Of a stretch of DNA of 64,000 bases, positions 1 to 10,408 are shown piece by piece. Source of the stretch: Lucinisca nassula (taxonomy: Eukaryota > Mollusca > Bivalvia > Lucinida > Lucinidae); assembly GCA_963580285.1 (NCBI GenBank), contig OY757010.1, positions 66,858,406 to 66,922,405 of the forward strand, read 5' to 3'. Position 1 is the stretch's first letter; the number at the start of each line of letters is the position of its first letter. The translations under genes and the position numbers were made by a program. A model generated the notes under the pieces. The model was not told the DNA's origin and did no database searches. It saw nothing but the letters and a program-made list of their open reading frames with translations.

Positions 1-186
1 TTTTGCCAGTTTTTGCAACACACAACGGAACGCGCGATCGTCTTCAAAAGGCGGGAAATGAATGTGCGTGCGAGTATCACCAGAATGCATGTATTTTGCA
101 TTAAAATGTTGAAAAAACTTTACCTGTTCACCCTTGTTATTTATTTATTAAACAATATATACCCAGCGGCCCTTTTGGGGGGACAT

Positions 187-262
187 CGGCAAACAGTGCA
201 GTCCCAGATCAGACACCGCAGGAAGAAACCGCAGACGTCCGATTTGGATATACACTGTTTGA
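187..262. mobile_element. Fragment of a shared-core MITE
   Basis: The two facing arms (CAAACAGTGCAGTCCCAGAT and ATACACTGTTTG) surround a decayed GC-rich apex. The outer ends are not recognisable, so the family cannot be set; the apex looks most like TTAA-4 or TTAA-5. Confidence 0.55.
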
Positions 263-689
263 TGATTTATAACCGTTCATTTATGACACTATTGTTAATC
301 CCGGTTGTATAATTGCCACCCTGCGGTGCATCTCAAAAAGGTGTGAAAATATGGTCAAGTTATGTCTCTAATTTGCGTTTATTCCCCAATCAATAATTTA
401 ATCCACAATCAATGTGAAAATGATTTAATTGCTCCTCAGACGAGTTGCTTAATCTTACCTTAGAATATACAAACGGACTATTCTAATATCTCGTGAATGG
501 TTATGTTTTGGCGCCAAAAAGTCGAACGCTTTAATTTATGTAAACACATCTGTATGCTGTTGTTGGTTATTGACACGGAGCTTCCGAGCTATCGAATTTT
601 TTTTACCGTTTCCAAACATTTTTTTAATGAAAGAGATACACCGCAATAAAATAAAACAATAGACACGTGTGTGGTTGCTGGGGGTCCGA

Positions 690-697
690 TGACGTCA
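690..697. promoter_or_regulatory. CRE-like palindrome TGACGTCA
   Basis: A perfect TGACGTCA lies in the most CpG-rich part of the first kilobase. This octamer is the consensus site of CREB/ATF bZIP factors. No TATA box, start site or gene is visible beside it, so function is inference only. Confidence 0.25.
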
Positions 698-1084
698 TTC
701 GCCGATCGCGTGTAGAAAAATTGTAGCGGTAGTTTGCGGGCGGCGATTTGGATGCCGGAAAACTTTGATGTTCGCATTGAACTTGCTTGTTTATTTCGTT
801 TGAAATCAGAGTTTTAAGAATAATAAGCACAAAATCGGGCTTGCTTGTTAGGGATATTGTTTTTTTGCTCATGTGTAAGTAAAACTGAGTCGACAATTAA
901 CGTTATTTATGTCGGGAATCGTAAAGGGATAGAGCATAACATTGAGATGCATCGTATTTTCAGCTGACAAAAGTAAAAAAAAAAAACGGTCCAAAAATAT
1001 TTCGGACGGATTACCCGCACCCTGAACTTGGGCCTGTAATTTGAGGGGAAAAAACTGCGGGTAGTACACGCCCGAATACGGTAG

Positions 1085-3440
1085 TTTGATTGCTATGGCA
1101 ACTTGTAGTTTCCATAGACTTATAATGGGGAAAATTGAAATATGGCATTTACTGCAAAGCCTCTGCAGATATTTTGACAAAACTTTCATAGAAATGTTCC
1201 ATAGGCAATCTACTATCTGCCGTATGATTTTAGGCCTTCTGCCTATTTTTTTGGTTGCCATGGAAACCAAAATGCAAAAAATAGACAATAAAATACTTAA
1301 AAAATCATCTCCTCAGAAACCATATGCTCTAGGAGGCTGAGACTTTATGAAAATATTCACCATATTTGCCTTTACAGGTTTTGTGTTTTTTTATGAAATT
1401 TGGCCTTTCAGTTTTGTTGCTATGGCAACTTAGAGATTCCATTGACTTATAATGGGGAAAACTGAAAAATGGCATTTACTGCCAAGTCATTGCAGATATT
1501 TTGACCAAACTTACATAAACATGTTCCTTGAGTAAAACTTCTCTCAGCCATATGCTTTTATGTCAACCTAGGGGGCCCCTAGGTTGTGCCGGGGCCATGC
1601 CCCACCCCCTCCACTTTATAAAATGCCTTATATCTCAGAAACCTTACAGACCCCAACCCCTAAACCATATATATTCTTGTTCCTTATGATAAGATGCATT
1701 AAGTGACATCAACCTGGGGGTCCCCCGGGATGTGCCGGGGACATGCCCTGCCCCCTCTATTTCATAAAATGCCATTTATCTCAGAAACCATTCAGATCCC
1801 AACCCCTAAACTATATATATTCTTGTTCCTTATGCTAAGATGCATTAAGTGATACCAACCTGGGGGTCCCCCGGGATGTGCCGGGGACATGCCCCACCCC
1901 TCCACTTCATAAAATGCCATTTATCTCAGAAACCATTGAGATCCCCACCCCTAATCCATATATATTCTTGTTCCTTATGATAAGATGGACTCAGTGACAC
2001 CAACCTGGGGGTCCCCTGGGATGTGCCGGGGCCATGCCCCACCCCCTCCACTTCATAAAAGGCCCAATATCCCAGTAACGTTACAGATCCCCACCCCTAA
2101 ATATTAACATTATAAATTCTCGTTCATTATGATGACACATCCAGTGGCACCAACCTGGGGGTCCCCAGGGATGTTCTGGGGCCACTGCTTGACTTCATTA
2201 AAAGCCATATAGCTCAGAAATCTTTCAGCTCCCCACCCCTAAACCATATATATTCTTGTTCCTTATGATAAGACTCGTTCAGTCACACCAACTTGGGGGC
2301 TCTCTTTGTGCTGAGGCAATGTGCCTCGACCTTCCACTTCATGAAAGGCCATATATTTCAGAAACCATTCAAATCCCCACCCTAAATATTAACATTATAA
2401 ATTCTCGTTCATTATGATAAGACACATCCAGTGGCACCAACCTGGGGGTCCCCAGGGATGTTCTGGGGCCATGCCCCACCCCCTCCATTTCATAATATCA
2501 CAATATCTTGGAAACCTTACAGATCCCCACCCCTAAACCATATATATTCTTGTTCCTTATGATAAGACACATTCATTGACACCTCCCAGGGCCTTGCACC
2601 AGCCCTGCACTTCAGAAAAGGCTTTATATCTCAGAAACTTGTCCACCCCTAAACCATATATATTCATCTTCCTTATGATAAGACGCATTCAGTGACACCA
2701 GCTTGTGAGTCCCTGGGGCATGCCCGGGCCATGCCCCACTGCTTGACTTCATTAAAAGCTATATATCTCAGAAATCTTTCAGCTCCCCACCCCTAAACCA
2801 TATATATTCTTGTTCCTTATGATAAGACTCGTTCAGTCACACCAACTTGGGGGGTCTCTTTGTGCTGAGGCAATGTGCCTCGACCTTCCACTTCATGAAA
2901 GGCCATATATTTCAGAAACCATTCAAATCCCCACCCCATAATCATATATGTTCTTGTTCCTTATTATTAGCACTCCTACTGTAGGGGTGTCCGCAGGGGC
3001 CTTTCCACTTCATAAAAGGGCCTCATATCTCGGAAACTGTTCAGATTCCCACCCCTAAACCATATATATACTTGGTCCTTATGATAAGACACATTTAGGG
3101 ACAACAATCCTGGGCTTTCCTGGGATCGACACGGCATGCTCCAACCCCTCCACTGTTTAAGAGGCCTTATATCTCCAGCCATACAGATCCCCACTGCTAA
3201 ACCATCCTAGTGTGATAAGACACATTTAGTGATACCAACCAGGGCTCCATTGGGTCCATGCCCCGCCCCTGTACTTCATAAAAGGCCTAATGTTTCATAT
3301 ACTGAATCCACATGGGTGCTCATTTGGATATTGGGGTTCTCTTGGCAGATTAAAATGATACCATGTTAAAATACATGGCTGCAATTGGGCAGTGCCCACC
3401 TGAGCTCTGGTGAGCATAGTGGCCCATAGGCCTCTTGTTG
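1085..3440 (-). mobile_element. HINE-a copy 0, core type gamma, minus strand
   Basis: Read on the minus strand, the 5' end at 3440 begins CAACAAGAGGCCTATGGGCC, a hairpin, followed by the tag GCTCACC, as in the other HINE-a copies. The body, 1555-3300, is a degenerate tandem array of ~145-150 bp units marked by CCATATATATTCTTGTTCC and by C-rich CCTGGGGGTCCCC runs. At 1086-1135 and 1400-1450 lie two copies of a segment with GCTATGGCAACTT and a following CCATAGACTTATAATGGGG-type block, which match the pre-terminal GTTGCCATGGCAAC zone of the copies at 16291 and 52202. The 3' hairpin and microsatellite are missing, so the element is 3'-truncated. It is the only copy with this core. Confidence 0.65.
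1555..3300. repeat. ~145-150 bp tandem core array (type gamma)
   Basis: About eleven diverged units recur with the landmarks ATATATTCTTGTTCCTTATG, CACCAACCTGGGGGTC and ATATCTCAGAAACC. Some units are shortened. Two distant stretches (2222-2400 and 2770-2950) are nearly identical to each other, which points to unequal exchange inside the array. Confidence 0.8.
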
Positions 3441-4170
3441 ATATTCTGGCAGCAATTCAGGACTGTTTGTATTTGATTCATCAAAGAGTTCACATCAGAA
3501 ATGGCCAAAATTGTTTTTGACTTTGCAAATACTTTGTTTGTTGTGCATATATCATAAATCATAAAATATAAAGACATTTTGCACTGGAGAAAAAGCATAG
3601 CTTTCCATAGCATTCTGTCACACAGTGATATACAATAAATTAAGGTACTTTTTACCATGTCTCAACTCAGAAAATGCCAGTAGATATAGAAAGCATGGTA
3701 AATTTGCCATAACCTTATATTGTGGTGTCAGTTATGGTTAACAAATGCTTTTTTTGAGTTGTCAGTGTATCTTAAATTTCCAATCCTGTCATTTAACATG
3801 GCCATTCAGCAAATTTCGAATAAGCACAACAGTACCTAAATGTATCCCATTATTTCAAAGCTTTTGCAAGACGTAAAAGTTGGGAAACATCTGTTTTCTA
3901 CCTTCCAATATGTTGATCTTAAAAGGGTTATGGCTTAAATTTTTGGTACTTTCAGACCACCTATTGCTCAATCTCAATAGCTTGGAGCTCTTACTAAATA
4001 TTGGCGCTTTACTGAGCTATTTTTTATTATCTATTTCATATTTCGCAAGGCAAAATCAATAACATGTTTTTTTGAGTCATTTTAGAAAGCTGCTACTTTC
4101 CGGTTGACATTGTTTGTCAGTCAGCCCAAAGTTTTCTAAAGCACAGTAGGTTTGTGTTGTTACCCTCCTA
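3441..4170. other. Unassigned AT-rich sequence
   Basis: I recognise no repeat family, RNA gene or exon here. The open frames are short and lack coding character. Confidence 0.4.
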
Positions 4171-4411
4171 GGCCCAGTTGATCAAAGCATCGTTAGCTTA
4201 ATGAGTTCGTTGGTGGTCAAATTATTAACTGTTGTAGCAAGTTTAATTTTTAAAATTTTGGTATTTTTGCTGAAAAAAATGTGAGCAGCTTTTGCTTTTG
4301 CAAAAGCTGCTCACATTTTTTCAGCAAAAATAATAGCATATTTGCCATAATAAATGATCAAAGTTAACGATACGTTAACTAACAACATCTTTAGTTTTGA
4401 ACAACTGGCCC
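4171..4411. mobile_element. G-family palindromic MITE, complete
   Basis: The ends form inverted repeats: GGCCCAGTTGATCAAAGC on the left and GTTTTGAACAACTGGCCC on the right, about 18 bp with three mismatches. The centre, 4262-4332, is a ~35 bp arm perfect hairpin containing GAGCAGCTTTTGC. This uninterrupted copy serves as reference for the three interrupted or partial copies near 14154, 22285 and 44481. Confidence 0.8.
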
Positions 4412-4687
4412 CAGGTGACATAATAATAGAACACATTTGTAGGAAATTCAGCTACAGATATTTATAGCCATGGTCAGATTGGCAAACAGTATTTACCCAG
4501 CCCATACACCACATTCTACGCCATAGAATGTTGTATCTGATAAGGATCCACACTGAAATTTACGAATTAAATGCAACAGGGCTAAGTCCTTAAACAACCA
4601 GATAATTCTAATCAAAGCACTGACAGTACTGACAGTCTGAGTGCAGGCTGGGAAAATGGTCCTGAACACTGATTGAGACTAATTTGT

Positions 4688-4835
4688 TTAACCCCTGCTG
4701 AATATTCATATACGCCACACCCACTACCGATTATCAACCAATCAGATTACTTGATGCAAATTATTACAACACATTCACAACCTGAATGACAAACAATGTA
4801 AAAGGCATATCCGGGTTCAGCAGGACAAGGGTTAA
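4688..4835 (-). mobile_element. TTAA-2 MITE with hairpin core deleted
   Basis: TTAA flanks both ends, with CAGCAGGACAAGGG at the right. The long AT-rich arm (CACACCCACTACCGATTATC) is intact, but the central hairpin is gone, so the two arms join at ACAATGTAAAAGGCATATCC. It is an internal deletion derivative. Confidence 0.75.
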
Positions 4836-5061
4836 ATTCCGGTATTCTGAGCGAACAGTTTTGACCCCCTGATCATATCGCATCTGATCTGGGAATACAT
4901 CATTTTCCAGAATCAAGGCCCTTTACAAAGCACTCGGATGTCACAGCGACAAGAATAGCACAGCATTAAATAACCGTGACCTGGATTTGGTATAAACGCT
5001 AATTGCACGGTATAAATTTATTGGTCAGAAATAGTCACATGAACAATAGCAATACAATGTA
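4836..5061. other. Unassigned sequence between MITEs
   Basis: No recognisable gene or repeat family. Confidence 0.35.
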
Positions 5062-5477
5062 TACCGTAAAGATCTTAAGTATTGGGACAGACAGGCCTAA
5101 GCAAACAGTGCAGACCCAGATCAGACTGCTCCTGAAGACAGAGTCTGATCTGGGTCCACACTGTTTGCCAGTATGCAAAAATGATTGTGAAAAGTTTGCA
5201 AGAAGATGTAGGTGACAACACAGACAACATTTTAGGATGTAGTTTTTCTTGCCATCTTAACCCTTATCTTGCCGAAATATTCATTTAAGCCACACCCATT
5301 TCTGTCTATCAACTAATCAAATTACTTGATGTAATTTATTGCTACAAATTCATAAACTGAATGCCAAACAATGTAGATCCTGATCAGATGGCTTCTTCAG
5401 AAGCCATCTGATATGGATCTACACTGTTTTCAAAGATAGGGGTTGTAGCGAACAGCAAGATAAGGGTTAAGGGTTAA
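5062..5477. mobile_element. Chimeric MITE, Core-K left and TTAA-3 right, interrupted
   Basis: The left end (TACCGTAAAGATCTTAAG, then GGGACAGACAGGCCTAAG) belongs to Core-K. The right arm (GCCAGTATGCAAAAATG...TGTAGTTTTTCTTGCC) is the reversed left arm of TTAA-3. The join lies in the shared hairpin core at about 5102-5165. A TTAA-1 copy sits in the subterminal TTAA, and the last seven bases, GGGTTAA, resume at 5471. Confidence 0.65.
5257..5470 (-). mobile_element. TTAA-1 MITE inserted in the end of a TTAA-3-type element
   Basis: The element runs from TTAA-CCCTTATCTTGC to GCAAGATAAGGG-TTAA, with the AT-rich arm first and the hairpin at 5372-5432. The flanks reassemble to CTTAAGGGTTAA, the normal end of TTAA-3, so this copy shows TTAA duplication. 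Confidence 0.85.
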
Positions 5478-5574
5478 TACAAATGTGCATGGTGTCTTGG
5501 GATGGCAGTGATGGTAGTGCCTGAGGAAATAGTGTGTGATATGGTTTTGCTGTGCAATGTTTGTTCGATTCCCC

Positions 5575-5790
5575 CTCAACACTATACAAGTCATTATGGA
5601 GACTTTTTTTATCCAATTTTAGGGACTTTTACCCGACACTGAGATGAAATGACAAGCCCTGCCATCCAATGAAACCAATAGGGTTTATATGCATGAACGG
5701 TCCAATTGACACCACTTTGCCTGGGCAGGCTTAGATACCTGGTATTCATGTGTGGTTGATTTTAGCTCTGCATGGAAGCATCATGCTTGA
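5575..5790 (-). mobile_element. SINE-H copy, minus strand
   Basis: It shows the reversed SINE-H body: CACTGAGATGAAATGAC, CCAATGAAACCAATAGGG and CTCTGCATGGAAGCATCATG. The tRNA-like head is missing. It faces the plus-strand copy at 5866. Confidence 0.7.
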
Positions 5791-5865
5791 AACCCCAACT
5801 GTCAGGCAATGTACTTCTTCAGGGGTGTCAATACTTACAAAAATATGTAACCATGTGGCTCTGCC

Positions 5866-6163
5866 CATCAGGGCTTGGAGAAATAGATTGGGCTGCATGA
5901 TGCGTCCACGTAGAGCTGAAACCGACAGCACACAAGTGCCGGTAAACCGGTCACATTGTCTAAGCCTGCCCAGGCAAAGTGGTGCGAGTTGGACCATCCA
6001 TGCATATAAATCCTACTGGTTTCATTAGGCAGCAGAGAATGAGATGATTTCATCTCACCGTCGGGTAAAAGTCTCACAAAATTGGAAGCAACATCTCCAA
6101 AATGACCTAAATAGTGTTGACGGGCATGTTTAACCTGGACAAAGCAAACAAAACAAAACATGT
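5866..6163 (+). mobile_element. SINE-H copy, plus strand
   Basis: The landmarks in order are GGCTTGGAGAAATAGATTGG, GCTGAAACCGACAGCAC, TAAGCCTGCCCAGGCAAAG, a GTTTCATTAGGCAGCAG block, AAATTGGAAGCAACATC and a tail of AAGCAAACAAAACAAAAC. The tRNA-like head is truncated. With the copy at 5575 it forms an inverted pair with ~75 bp between. Confidence 0.75.
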
Positions 6164-6436
6164 AACCATGAAATTTTAGGGCAATCACAGACTGGATGTG
6201 TAGTTTAATGAAACCCTGAGAAACACGGCTGACTCAGAAGCAATGATTCCAAATTTTGTGGCCCATTAACTTTATTACTGGGTAATAATGCAGTAATGTT
6301 AAACCATCTTCTGATAATTTTACTATGATAGATCTGCCATTTTGTACTCTATTTGTTTCAATCATTTTCACTTTATATATTCTAATTGCTATCTAGGTGA
6401 ATTCCAACACACTAAGGTTTTTGATTTGGTTTGGAG

Positions 6437-6650
6437 TTAAACCATTATCCTGCTATTCACTACAACCTCTGCGTTTGCAAAAAGTGTAGATCCTGATCAG
6501 ATGGCTTCAGAAGAAGCCATCTGATCAGGATCTACACTGTTTGTCATTCAGTTTGTGAATTTGAACGAAAACATTATATCATGCAATCTGATTGGCTGAT
6601 AATCAAAAATGGGTGTGGCTAATTTAAATATTTAGTAGGATAAGGGTTAA
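6437..6650 (+). mobile_element. TTAA-1 MITE, complete
   Basis: TTAA flanks are present on both sides and the family arms are intact. The hairpin at 6488-6541 is exceptional in being a perfect palindrome (TGATCAGA on both sides): most copies have a single A/A or T/T mismatch there. Confidence 0.85.
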
Positions 6651-6914
6651 AGCTGAAATGAAACAGTACTAGTCAAAATCTAGGTTCTGCCTACCCTCAC
6701 AAACTGAAACAAATGACCCACCAGTACTGTCAGAGTTAATTTTTATTCATTAATGCATCGGCTTGAAAGCTTCAGTTTTGAGTATACACATTATGAATTT
6801 TGAAGATCAAATCGGAAAATTCTCCCTCAATTAATGTCTGAAAGTTTGGGGATTTTTATTCCTTGGGTCTCAAGAGCAAGTACTAAACACCCGTGGTAAA
6901 GAGGCCATCAATGA

Positions 6915-7244
6915 TGAAGCCATAAGGTTGGTATTTTGTGATAACTGAAGGATAGTTTTTGTCAATTGTCCGTCAAAACCTATATTGTGGGTATTCATTA
7001 GAACTGCCTCGAAGAGGCTGTTCTAATGAATACCCACAACATAGGTTTATATGCAGAAATAAGAAAAACTATCCTTCAATGAAGCCATAAGGTTGGTATT
7101 CTGTCATAAGTGAAGGATAGTTTTTGTCAATTCTCTGTCAAACCCTATATTGTGGGTATTCATTAGAACCGCCTCGATGAGGCGGTTCTAATGAATACCC
7201 ACAACATAGGTTTATATGCAGAAATAAGAAAAACTATCCTTCAA
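6915..7244. repeat. 165 bp tandem duplication carrying an F-type hairpin
   Basis: Two near-identical units of about 165 bp begin TGAAGCCATAAGGTTGG (6915 and 7080). Each holds a long hairpin with CCACAATATAGG-type arms around AATGAATACCCACAAC and an apex AACCGCCTCGATGAGGCGG (second unit). In unit 1 the apex reads ACTGCCTCGAAGAGGCTG, which still nearly pairs. The upstream 6850-6914 segment resembles the right arm of family J. Confidence 0.8.
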
Positions 7245-7482
7245 TTTTTACAAGATACGTACCATTTTACAGTAAGTGTTTTTCTCAGATGGACAATATG
7301 TGAGACACTAAGACTCTAGATTCAATACTAAGACCATTTGATATCGGAATGCAAAAGAACTGTTTTCAATGTTGTTTTGCAATTTCGCTAGTTCAGTAAC
7401 CATTTCTCTGAAAATCAATCCTCCATATAAAAGGAAACAGACCGTACATGTAGTTAATAATCTTCATCTCCTTTCTTTCCAG
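7245..7482. other. Unassigned sequence upstream of an exon-like stretch
   Basis: No repeat is recognised. The last ~22 bases (7461-7482) are a pyrimidine-rich tract ending CTTTCTTTCCAG, a good match to a 3' splice site. Confidence 0.4.
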
Positions 7483-7702
7483 ATAACAATCAACAACATC
7501 CCTTTTGTAGCTTTAATATTGATCTATCCGATATAGATCTTTCTGTTATTGGCAAATTGATTGCAGAACCAGCAAACAAGCATTCAAATGCCCTTATCAA
7601 ATCTTTCACCCCTGAATTTCTGAAGTGGACTCCTCTGTCTCTCAATGTAGACATATCCATTCCTGCAAATTTTATATTCGACCTACCGTTTTCGCCCTAA
7701 TT
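7483..7702 (+). CDS. Exon-like open frame of unknown product, cut by an inserted element
   Basis: I do not recognise the product. Directly after a pyrimidine tract and AG there is an open frame of about 72 codons (first full codon at 7485). It reads through CSFNIDLSDIDLSVIGKL, then LIAEPANKHSNALIKSF, then TPEFLKWTPLSLNVDI. The mix of residues and codons is unlike the homopolymer-rich frames elsewhere in the window. From 7684 the frame enters a TA-flanked inserted element and stops at 7700-7702. It may be one internal exon of a host gene, a remnant of a dead exon, or a chance frame. No matching donor site or neighbouring exon is visible, so the reading is tentative. Confidence 0.3.
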
Positions 7703-8277
7703 ACCGCACATGCTCCTATAAGCGCACACCAAAGCTATTTTTGACAAGGAAATGCATAAGCCCACACTTTACAGTAACCTCCCCCTTGAAGCTCTCACAG
7801 TAAATCTATAAAAACTTACTGTTATTTCTTCAACAGTGAAGGCAATGCTTAAGTATCCTTTTCCGTCCCATTAAATATCAGTATGCATCATCTCGGAAGC
7901 TATTGTTTGGTAGATTTTTCACCACAATTTTTTGACACGATTATGAAAAACTAGGGGCACGGTGCGGTAATTGGGGCGAATACAGTATTTACCACACCAT
8001 GCGCAATTGTATAAAAAATCTTGGTGAAAAATCTACCTAAGTGCACACTTGATACAGTGTTGACGGGGACGTTAAACCTCAAATCAAACAAACAAAAAAC
8101 GCTAGGACACATTACAGATCGAGTTGAATTTCAGCAGAGGGGCTCACCACATATACATATAAAATGCACCAAACTCAATATGCAATTGTGGGGAGGTTAC
8201 TGTAAAGTGTGGGCTTGTGCATTAGCCTAGGTGTGTGCTTAAAGGAGCATGTACAGTGAACAGGGCGAATACGGTAT
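7684..8277. mobile_element. TA-flanked inverted-repeat element(s) with CCGTATTCGCCC-type ends
   Basis: The left end TACCGTTTTCGCCCTAATT has two inverted partners: one ending at 7987 (GGTAATTGGGGCGAATACAG then TA) and one ending at 8277 (GGGCGAATACGGTA). The first match covers 26 bases with three mismatches. The inner parts also pair: GCCCACACTTTACAGTAACC at 7758 against its reverse complement near 8200. Either two related elements abut or one was duplicated in part. The TA flanks suggest Tc1/mariner-type insertion. A SINE-H tail lies inside. Confidence 0.65.
8052..8099 (+). mobile_element. SINE-H tail fragment
   Basis: Only the 3' end is present: CAGTGTTGACGGGGACG, TTAAACCTCAAATC and a CAAACAAACAAAAAA tail. 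It lies inside the TA-flanked element. Confidence 0.65.
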
Positions 8278-8286
8278 GTGGTTTAG

Positions 8287-8470
8287 TTAACCCTTATCTT
8301 GCTGTTCACGACAACCCCTATCTTAGCAAACAGTGTAGATCCAGATCAGATGGCTTCTAAAGAAGCCATCTTATCAGGACCTACACTGTTTGGCATTCAG
8401 TTTACGAATTTGTAGCAATAAATTACATCAAGTAATTTGATTGGTTGATATCCAGCAAGTTAAGGGTTAA
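8287..8470 (+). mobile_element. TTAA-1 MITE, right arm shortened
   Basis: TTAA flanks both ends. The hairpin is at 8333-8390. The usual GAAATGGGTGTGG block near the right end is missing: the arm passes from GGTTGATATC straight to CAGCAAGTTAAGGG. Confidence 0.8.
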
Positions 8471-8543
8471 AAGCAAACAGTATTGATCTCAATGAGACAG
8501 ATCATAATTGACACGAGCCGTCATTCATCTGGTATCTCTACTG

Positions 8544-8867
8544 GTCTACAGGGCTGAAAGGATTATAAGCCTTCACCCTTATCCTGCTGTTCACGACAAC
8601 CCCTGCTTTTGTAAACAGTGTGGATCCAGATCAGTCTACAGGGCTCGAAGGATTATAACCCTTCACCCTTATCCTGCTGTTCACGACAACCCCTACTTTT
8701 GTAAACAGTGTAGATCCAGATCAGATGGCTTCTTCAATCTGAAGAACCCATCTGATCAAGATCTACACTATTTGTCATTCAGGTTAAACATTGTATCATA
8801 TAATCTGATTGGCTGATAATCACAAATGGGTGTAGCTAATTCAATTATTCAGCAGGATAAGGGTTAA
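8544..8867 (+). mobile_element. TTAA-1 MITE with a 90 bp tandem duplication of its left end
   Basis: The 90 bp units at 8544 and 8634 both run from GTCTACAGGGCT through CCCTTATCCTGCTGTTCACG to GATCCAGATCA. The duplicated segment includes ~30 bp of outside flank, so it arose after insertion. The right end is CAGCAGGATAAGGG-TTAA. The apex is enlarged (CTTCTTCAATCTGAAGAA). Confidence 0.75.
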
Positions 8868-9060
8868 GATGCCAAGAAAAATTGTAATGGGAAATGTCAT
8901 CTGTTTATGGCGTCTGTTGCATATCTTTAACTGAATTTTTGCAAACAGGCAAATAGTGTGAACCCTGATCAGACTAGCAAACAGTGATATATAGACCCTG
9001 ATCTGAAGAACAGTCTGATATGGATCCACAATGGTTGCAACAATGACTTTTAAAGTAAAG
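8864..9060 (+). mobile_element. TTAA-3 MITE, partial
   Basis: It begins in the TTAA that closes the previous element, with GATGCCAAGAAAAATTG. A core arm is followed by a second core arm (AGCAAACAGTG twice), then CAACAATGACTTTTAAAG of the right arm. The right end is truncated. Confidence 0.6.
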
Positions 9061-9215
9061 TAGTTGTGTTCAGGTGTGGTGCTTCAAATGAGTACCCACA
9101 ACATATTTAATAAGAAAAATAATATGTGGATACCCCTCTTATCTGGAGCTATGATCCATTCACAACATTTCTGTATGAATGGAATACTGGCAAATGTCAT
9201 TTTGCTTTGTTTGTT

Positions 9216-9416
9216 TTAACTCTTATCATGCTGTCCACGACAAGCCCTATCTTTGGAAACAGTGTAGATCCAGATCAGATGGCCATCTGATCAGGATCTA
9301 CACTGTTTGACAAGAAGATTATGGATTTGTAAGAAGAAATTCAACGAAGTAATCTGATTGGTACAAAGTCAGAAATGAGTGTGGCTAAACTGAATATTCA
9401 GCAAGATAAGGGTTAA
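9216..9416 (+). mobile_element. TTAA-1 MITE with minimal apex
   Basis: TTAA flanks are present on both sides. The hairpin apex is reduced to TGGCCA (9277-9284), while both outer arms persist. Its right TTAA is also the left TTAA of the next element. Confidence 0.8.
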
Positions 9417-9625
9417 CCCTTGTCCTGCTGAACCCGGATATGCCTTTTCTTTGAAACAATGTAGATCCAGATCAGATGGCTTCTGAAGAAGCCATCTGAT
9501 CAGGATCTACATTGTTTGTCATTCAGGTTGTGAATTTGTTGTAATAATTTGCATCAAGTAATCTGATTGGTTGATAATCGGTAGTGGGTGTGGCATATAT
9601 GAATATTCAGCAGGACAAGGGTCAA
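9413..9625 (+). mobile_element. TTAA-2 MITE, complete and nearly identical to the copy at 15130
   Basis: The left end is CCCTTGTCCTGCTGAACC and the hairpin is at 9461-9520. The right end is CAGCAGGACAAGGG, followed by TCAA, a one-base change of TTAA. It differs from 15130-15342 by two bases in 213, counting that change, which marks recent spread of the family. Confidence 0.9.
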
Positions 9626-9680
9626 GGTATTTTATGTGTTTGGCACCACAAACATCAGTTACAATAGGTACTGAGTCAGA

Positions 9681-9734
9681 TTAACTTGTCCAACATAAAG
9701 CAATGGAAGAGTCCACTAGTATACAATGGGTTAA
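9681..9734 (+). mobile_element. TTAA-5 right-end fragment
   Basis: TTAACTTGTCCAACATAAAG through CACTAGTATACAATGGG to TTAA matches the right arm of the complete TTAA-5 copy at 45766. Confidence 0.65.
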
Positions 9735-10206
9735 TAATGTACAAATGCTCTGAGACATGGCTGATGGAGTCTTATCGTGACCCCCCCCCTCCCCCACCCC
9801 CTCTAAGGTGGTTCAAATGAATACCCACAACATAGGTTTAAATTGAGAAATAAAGCAAATTATCCTCCTTTTATCACCAATTACCTACTTAATCTGTTGA
9901 TATGTACAGGAAAATTCCTATATTAAGACCACCTTTGGGACTGTTCAAAAGTGGTCTTTAGGTGGTCCATGACCAGAAGACACTTCTTTCAAAAAACACA
10001 AAGAAAGAATAACTGCACACTTCTCATCAAGTTTTTAAAATCAGATTTAGTCTTACATTTATGTGGTCTTAATAGCGGAATTTTACTGTATAGGGATGTT
10101 TCTAACCGAGGAGGGCCAAATGTATACCCACAACATAGGTTTATTCTGAGAAAGGAAAATTATCCTTCAGTCCCACCTTATCTGTACAAATGAGGGTATC
10201 TTCATC
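9735..10206. other. C-rich run and decayed F-type arms
   Basis: A C-rich tract lies at 9781-9805. Single arms of the F hairpin family occur at 9810-9840 and 10105-10145 (AATACCCACAACATAGG-type). No gene is seen. Confidence 0.5.
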
Positions 10207-10408
10207 TTAACCCTTGTCCTGCTGAATATTTTAATCTGCCACACCTACTACTGATTATAAACCAATCAGATTACTTGATGCAAATTATTGCAACAAATTC
10301 ACAATCTGAATGGCAAACAATGTAGATCCTGATCAGATGGCTTCGTCAGAAGCCATCTGATCTGGATCTGCATTGTTTGGAAAATGAGGCATATCCGGGC
10401 TCAGCAGA
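10207..10408 (-). mobile_element. TTAA-2 MITE, right end lost
   Basis: TTAA-CCCTTGTCCTGCTG opens the AT-rich arm. The hairpin is at 10319-10379. The sequence breaks off at GGGCTCAGCAGATGACC, so the last ~12 bases and TTAA are missing. Confidence 0.75.

Larger units (their letters stand above)
1..1084. other. Low-copy sequence without a supported gene
   Basis: No coding region is convincing here. Positions 187-262 hold a worn piece of the shared MITE hairpin (CAAACAGTG arm, GATCAGAC, then a facing ACACTGTTTG arm), which explains part of the open frame near the start. The stretch 540-740 is richer in CpG than the rest of the window and includes the CRE-like site listed separately. I see no splice-bounded exon with coding character, so a nearby promoter or first exon is possible but not shown. 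Confidence 0.5.

Noticed and set aside
4262..4332. Rho-independent terminator or microRNA precursor
   Set aside because: The long perfect hairpin is the centre of a G-family MITE that occurs four times; nothing indicates a transcript.
7684..8277. Single 594 bp inverted-repeat transposon
   Set aside because: The left end has two right partners (7987 and 8277) and a SINE tail lies between, so a single simple element is not supported; I kept it as a composite.
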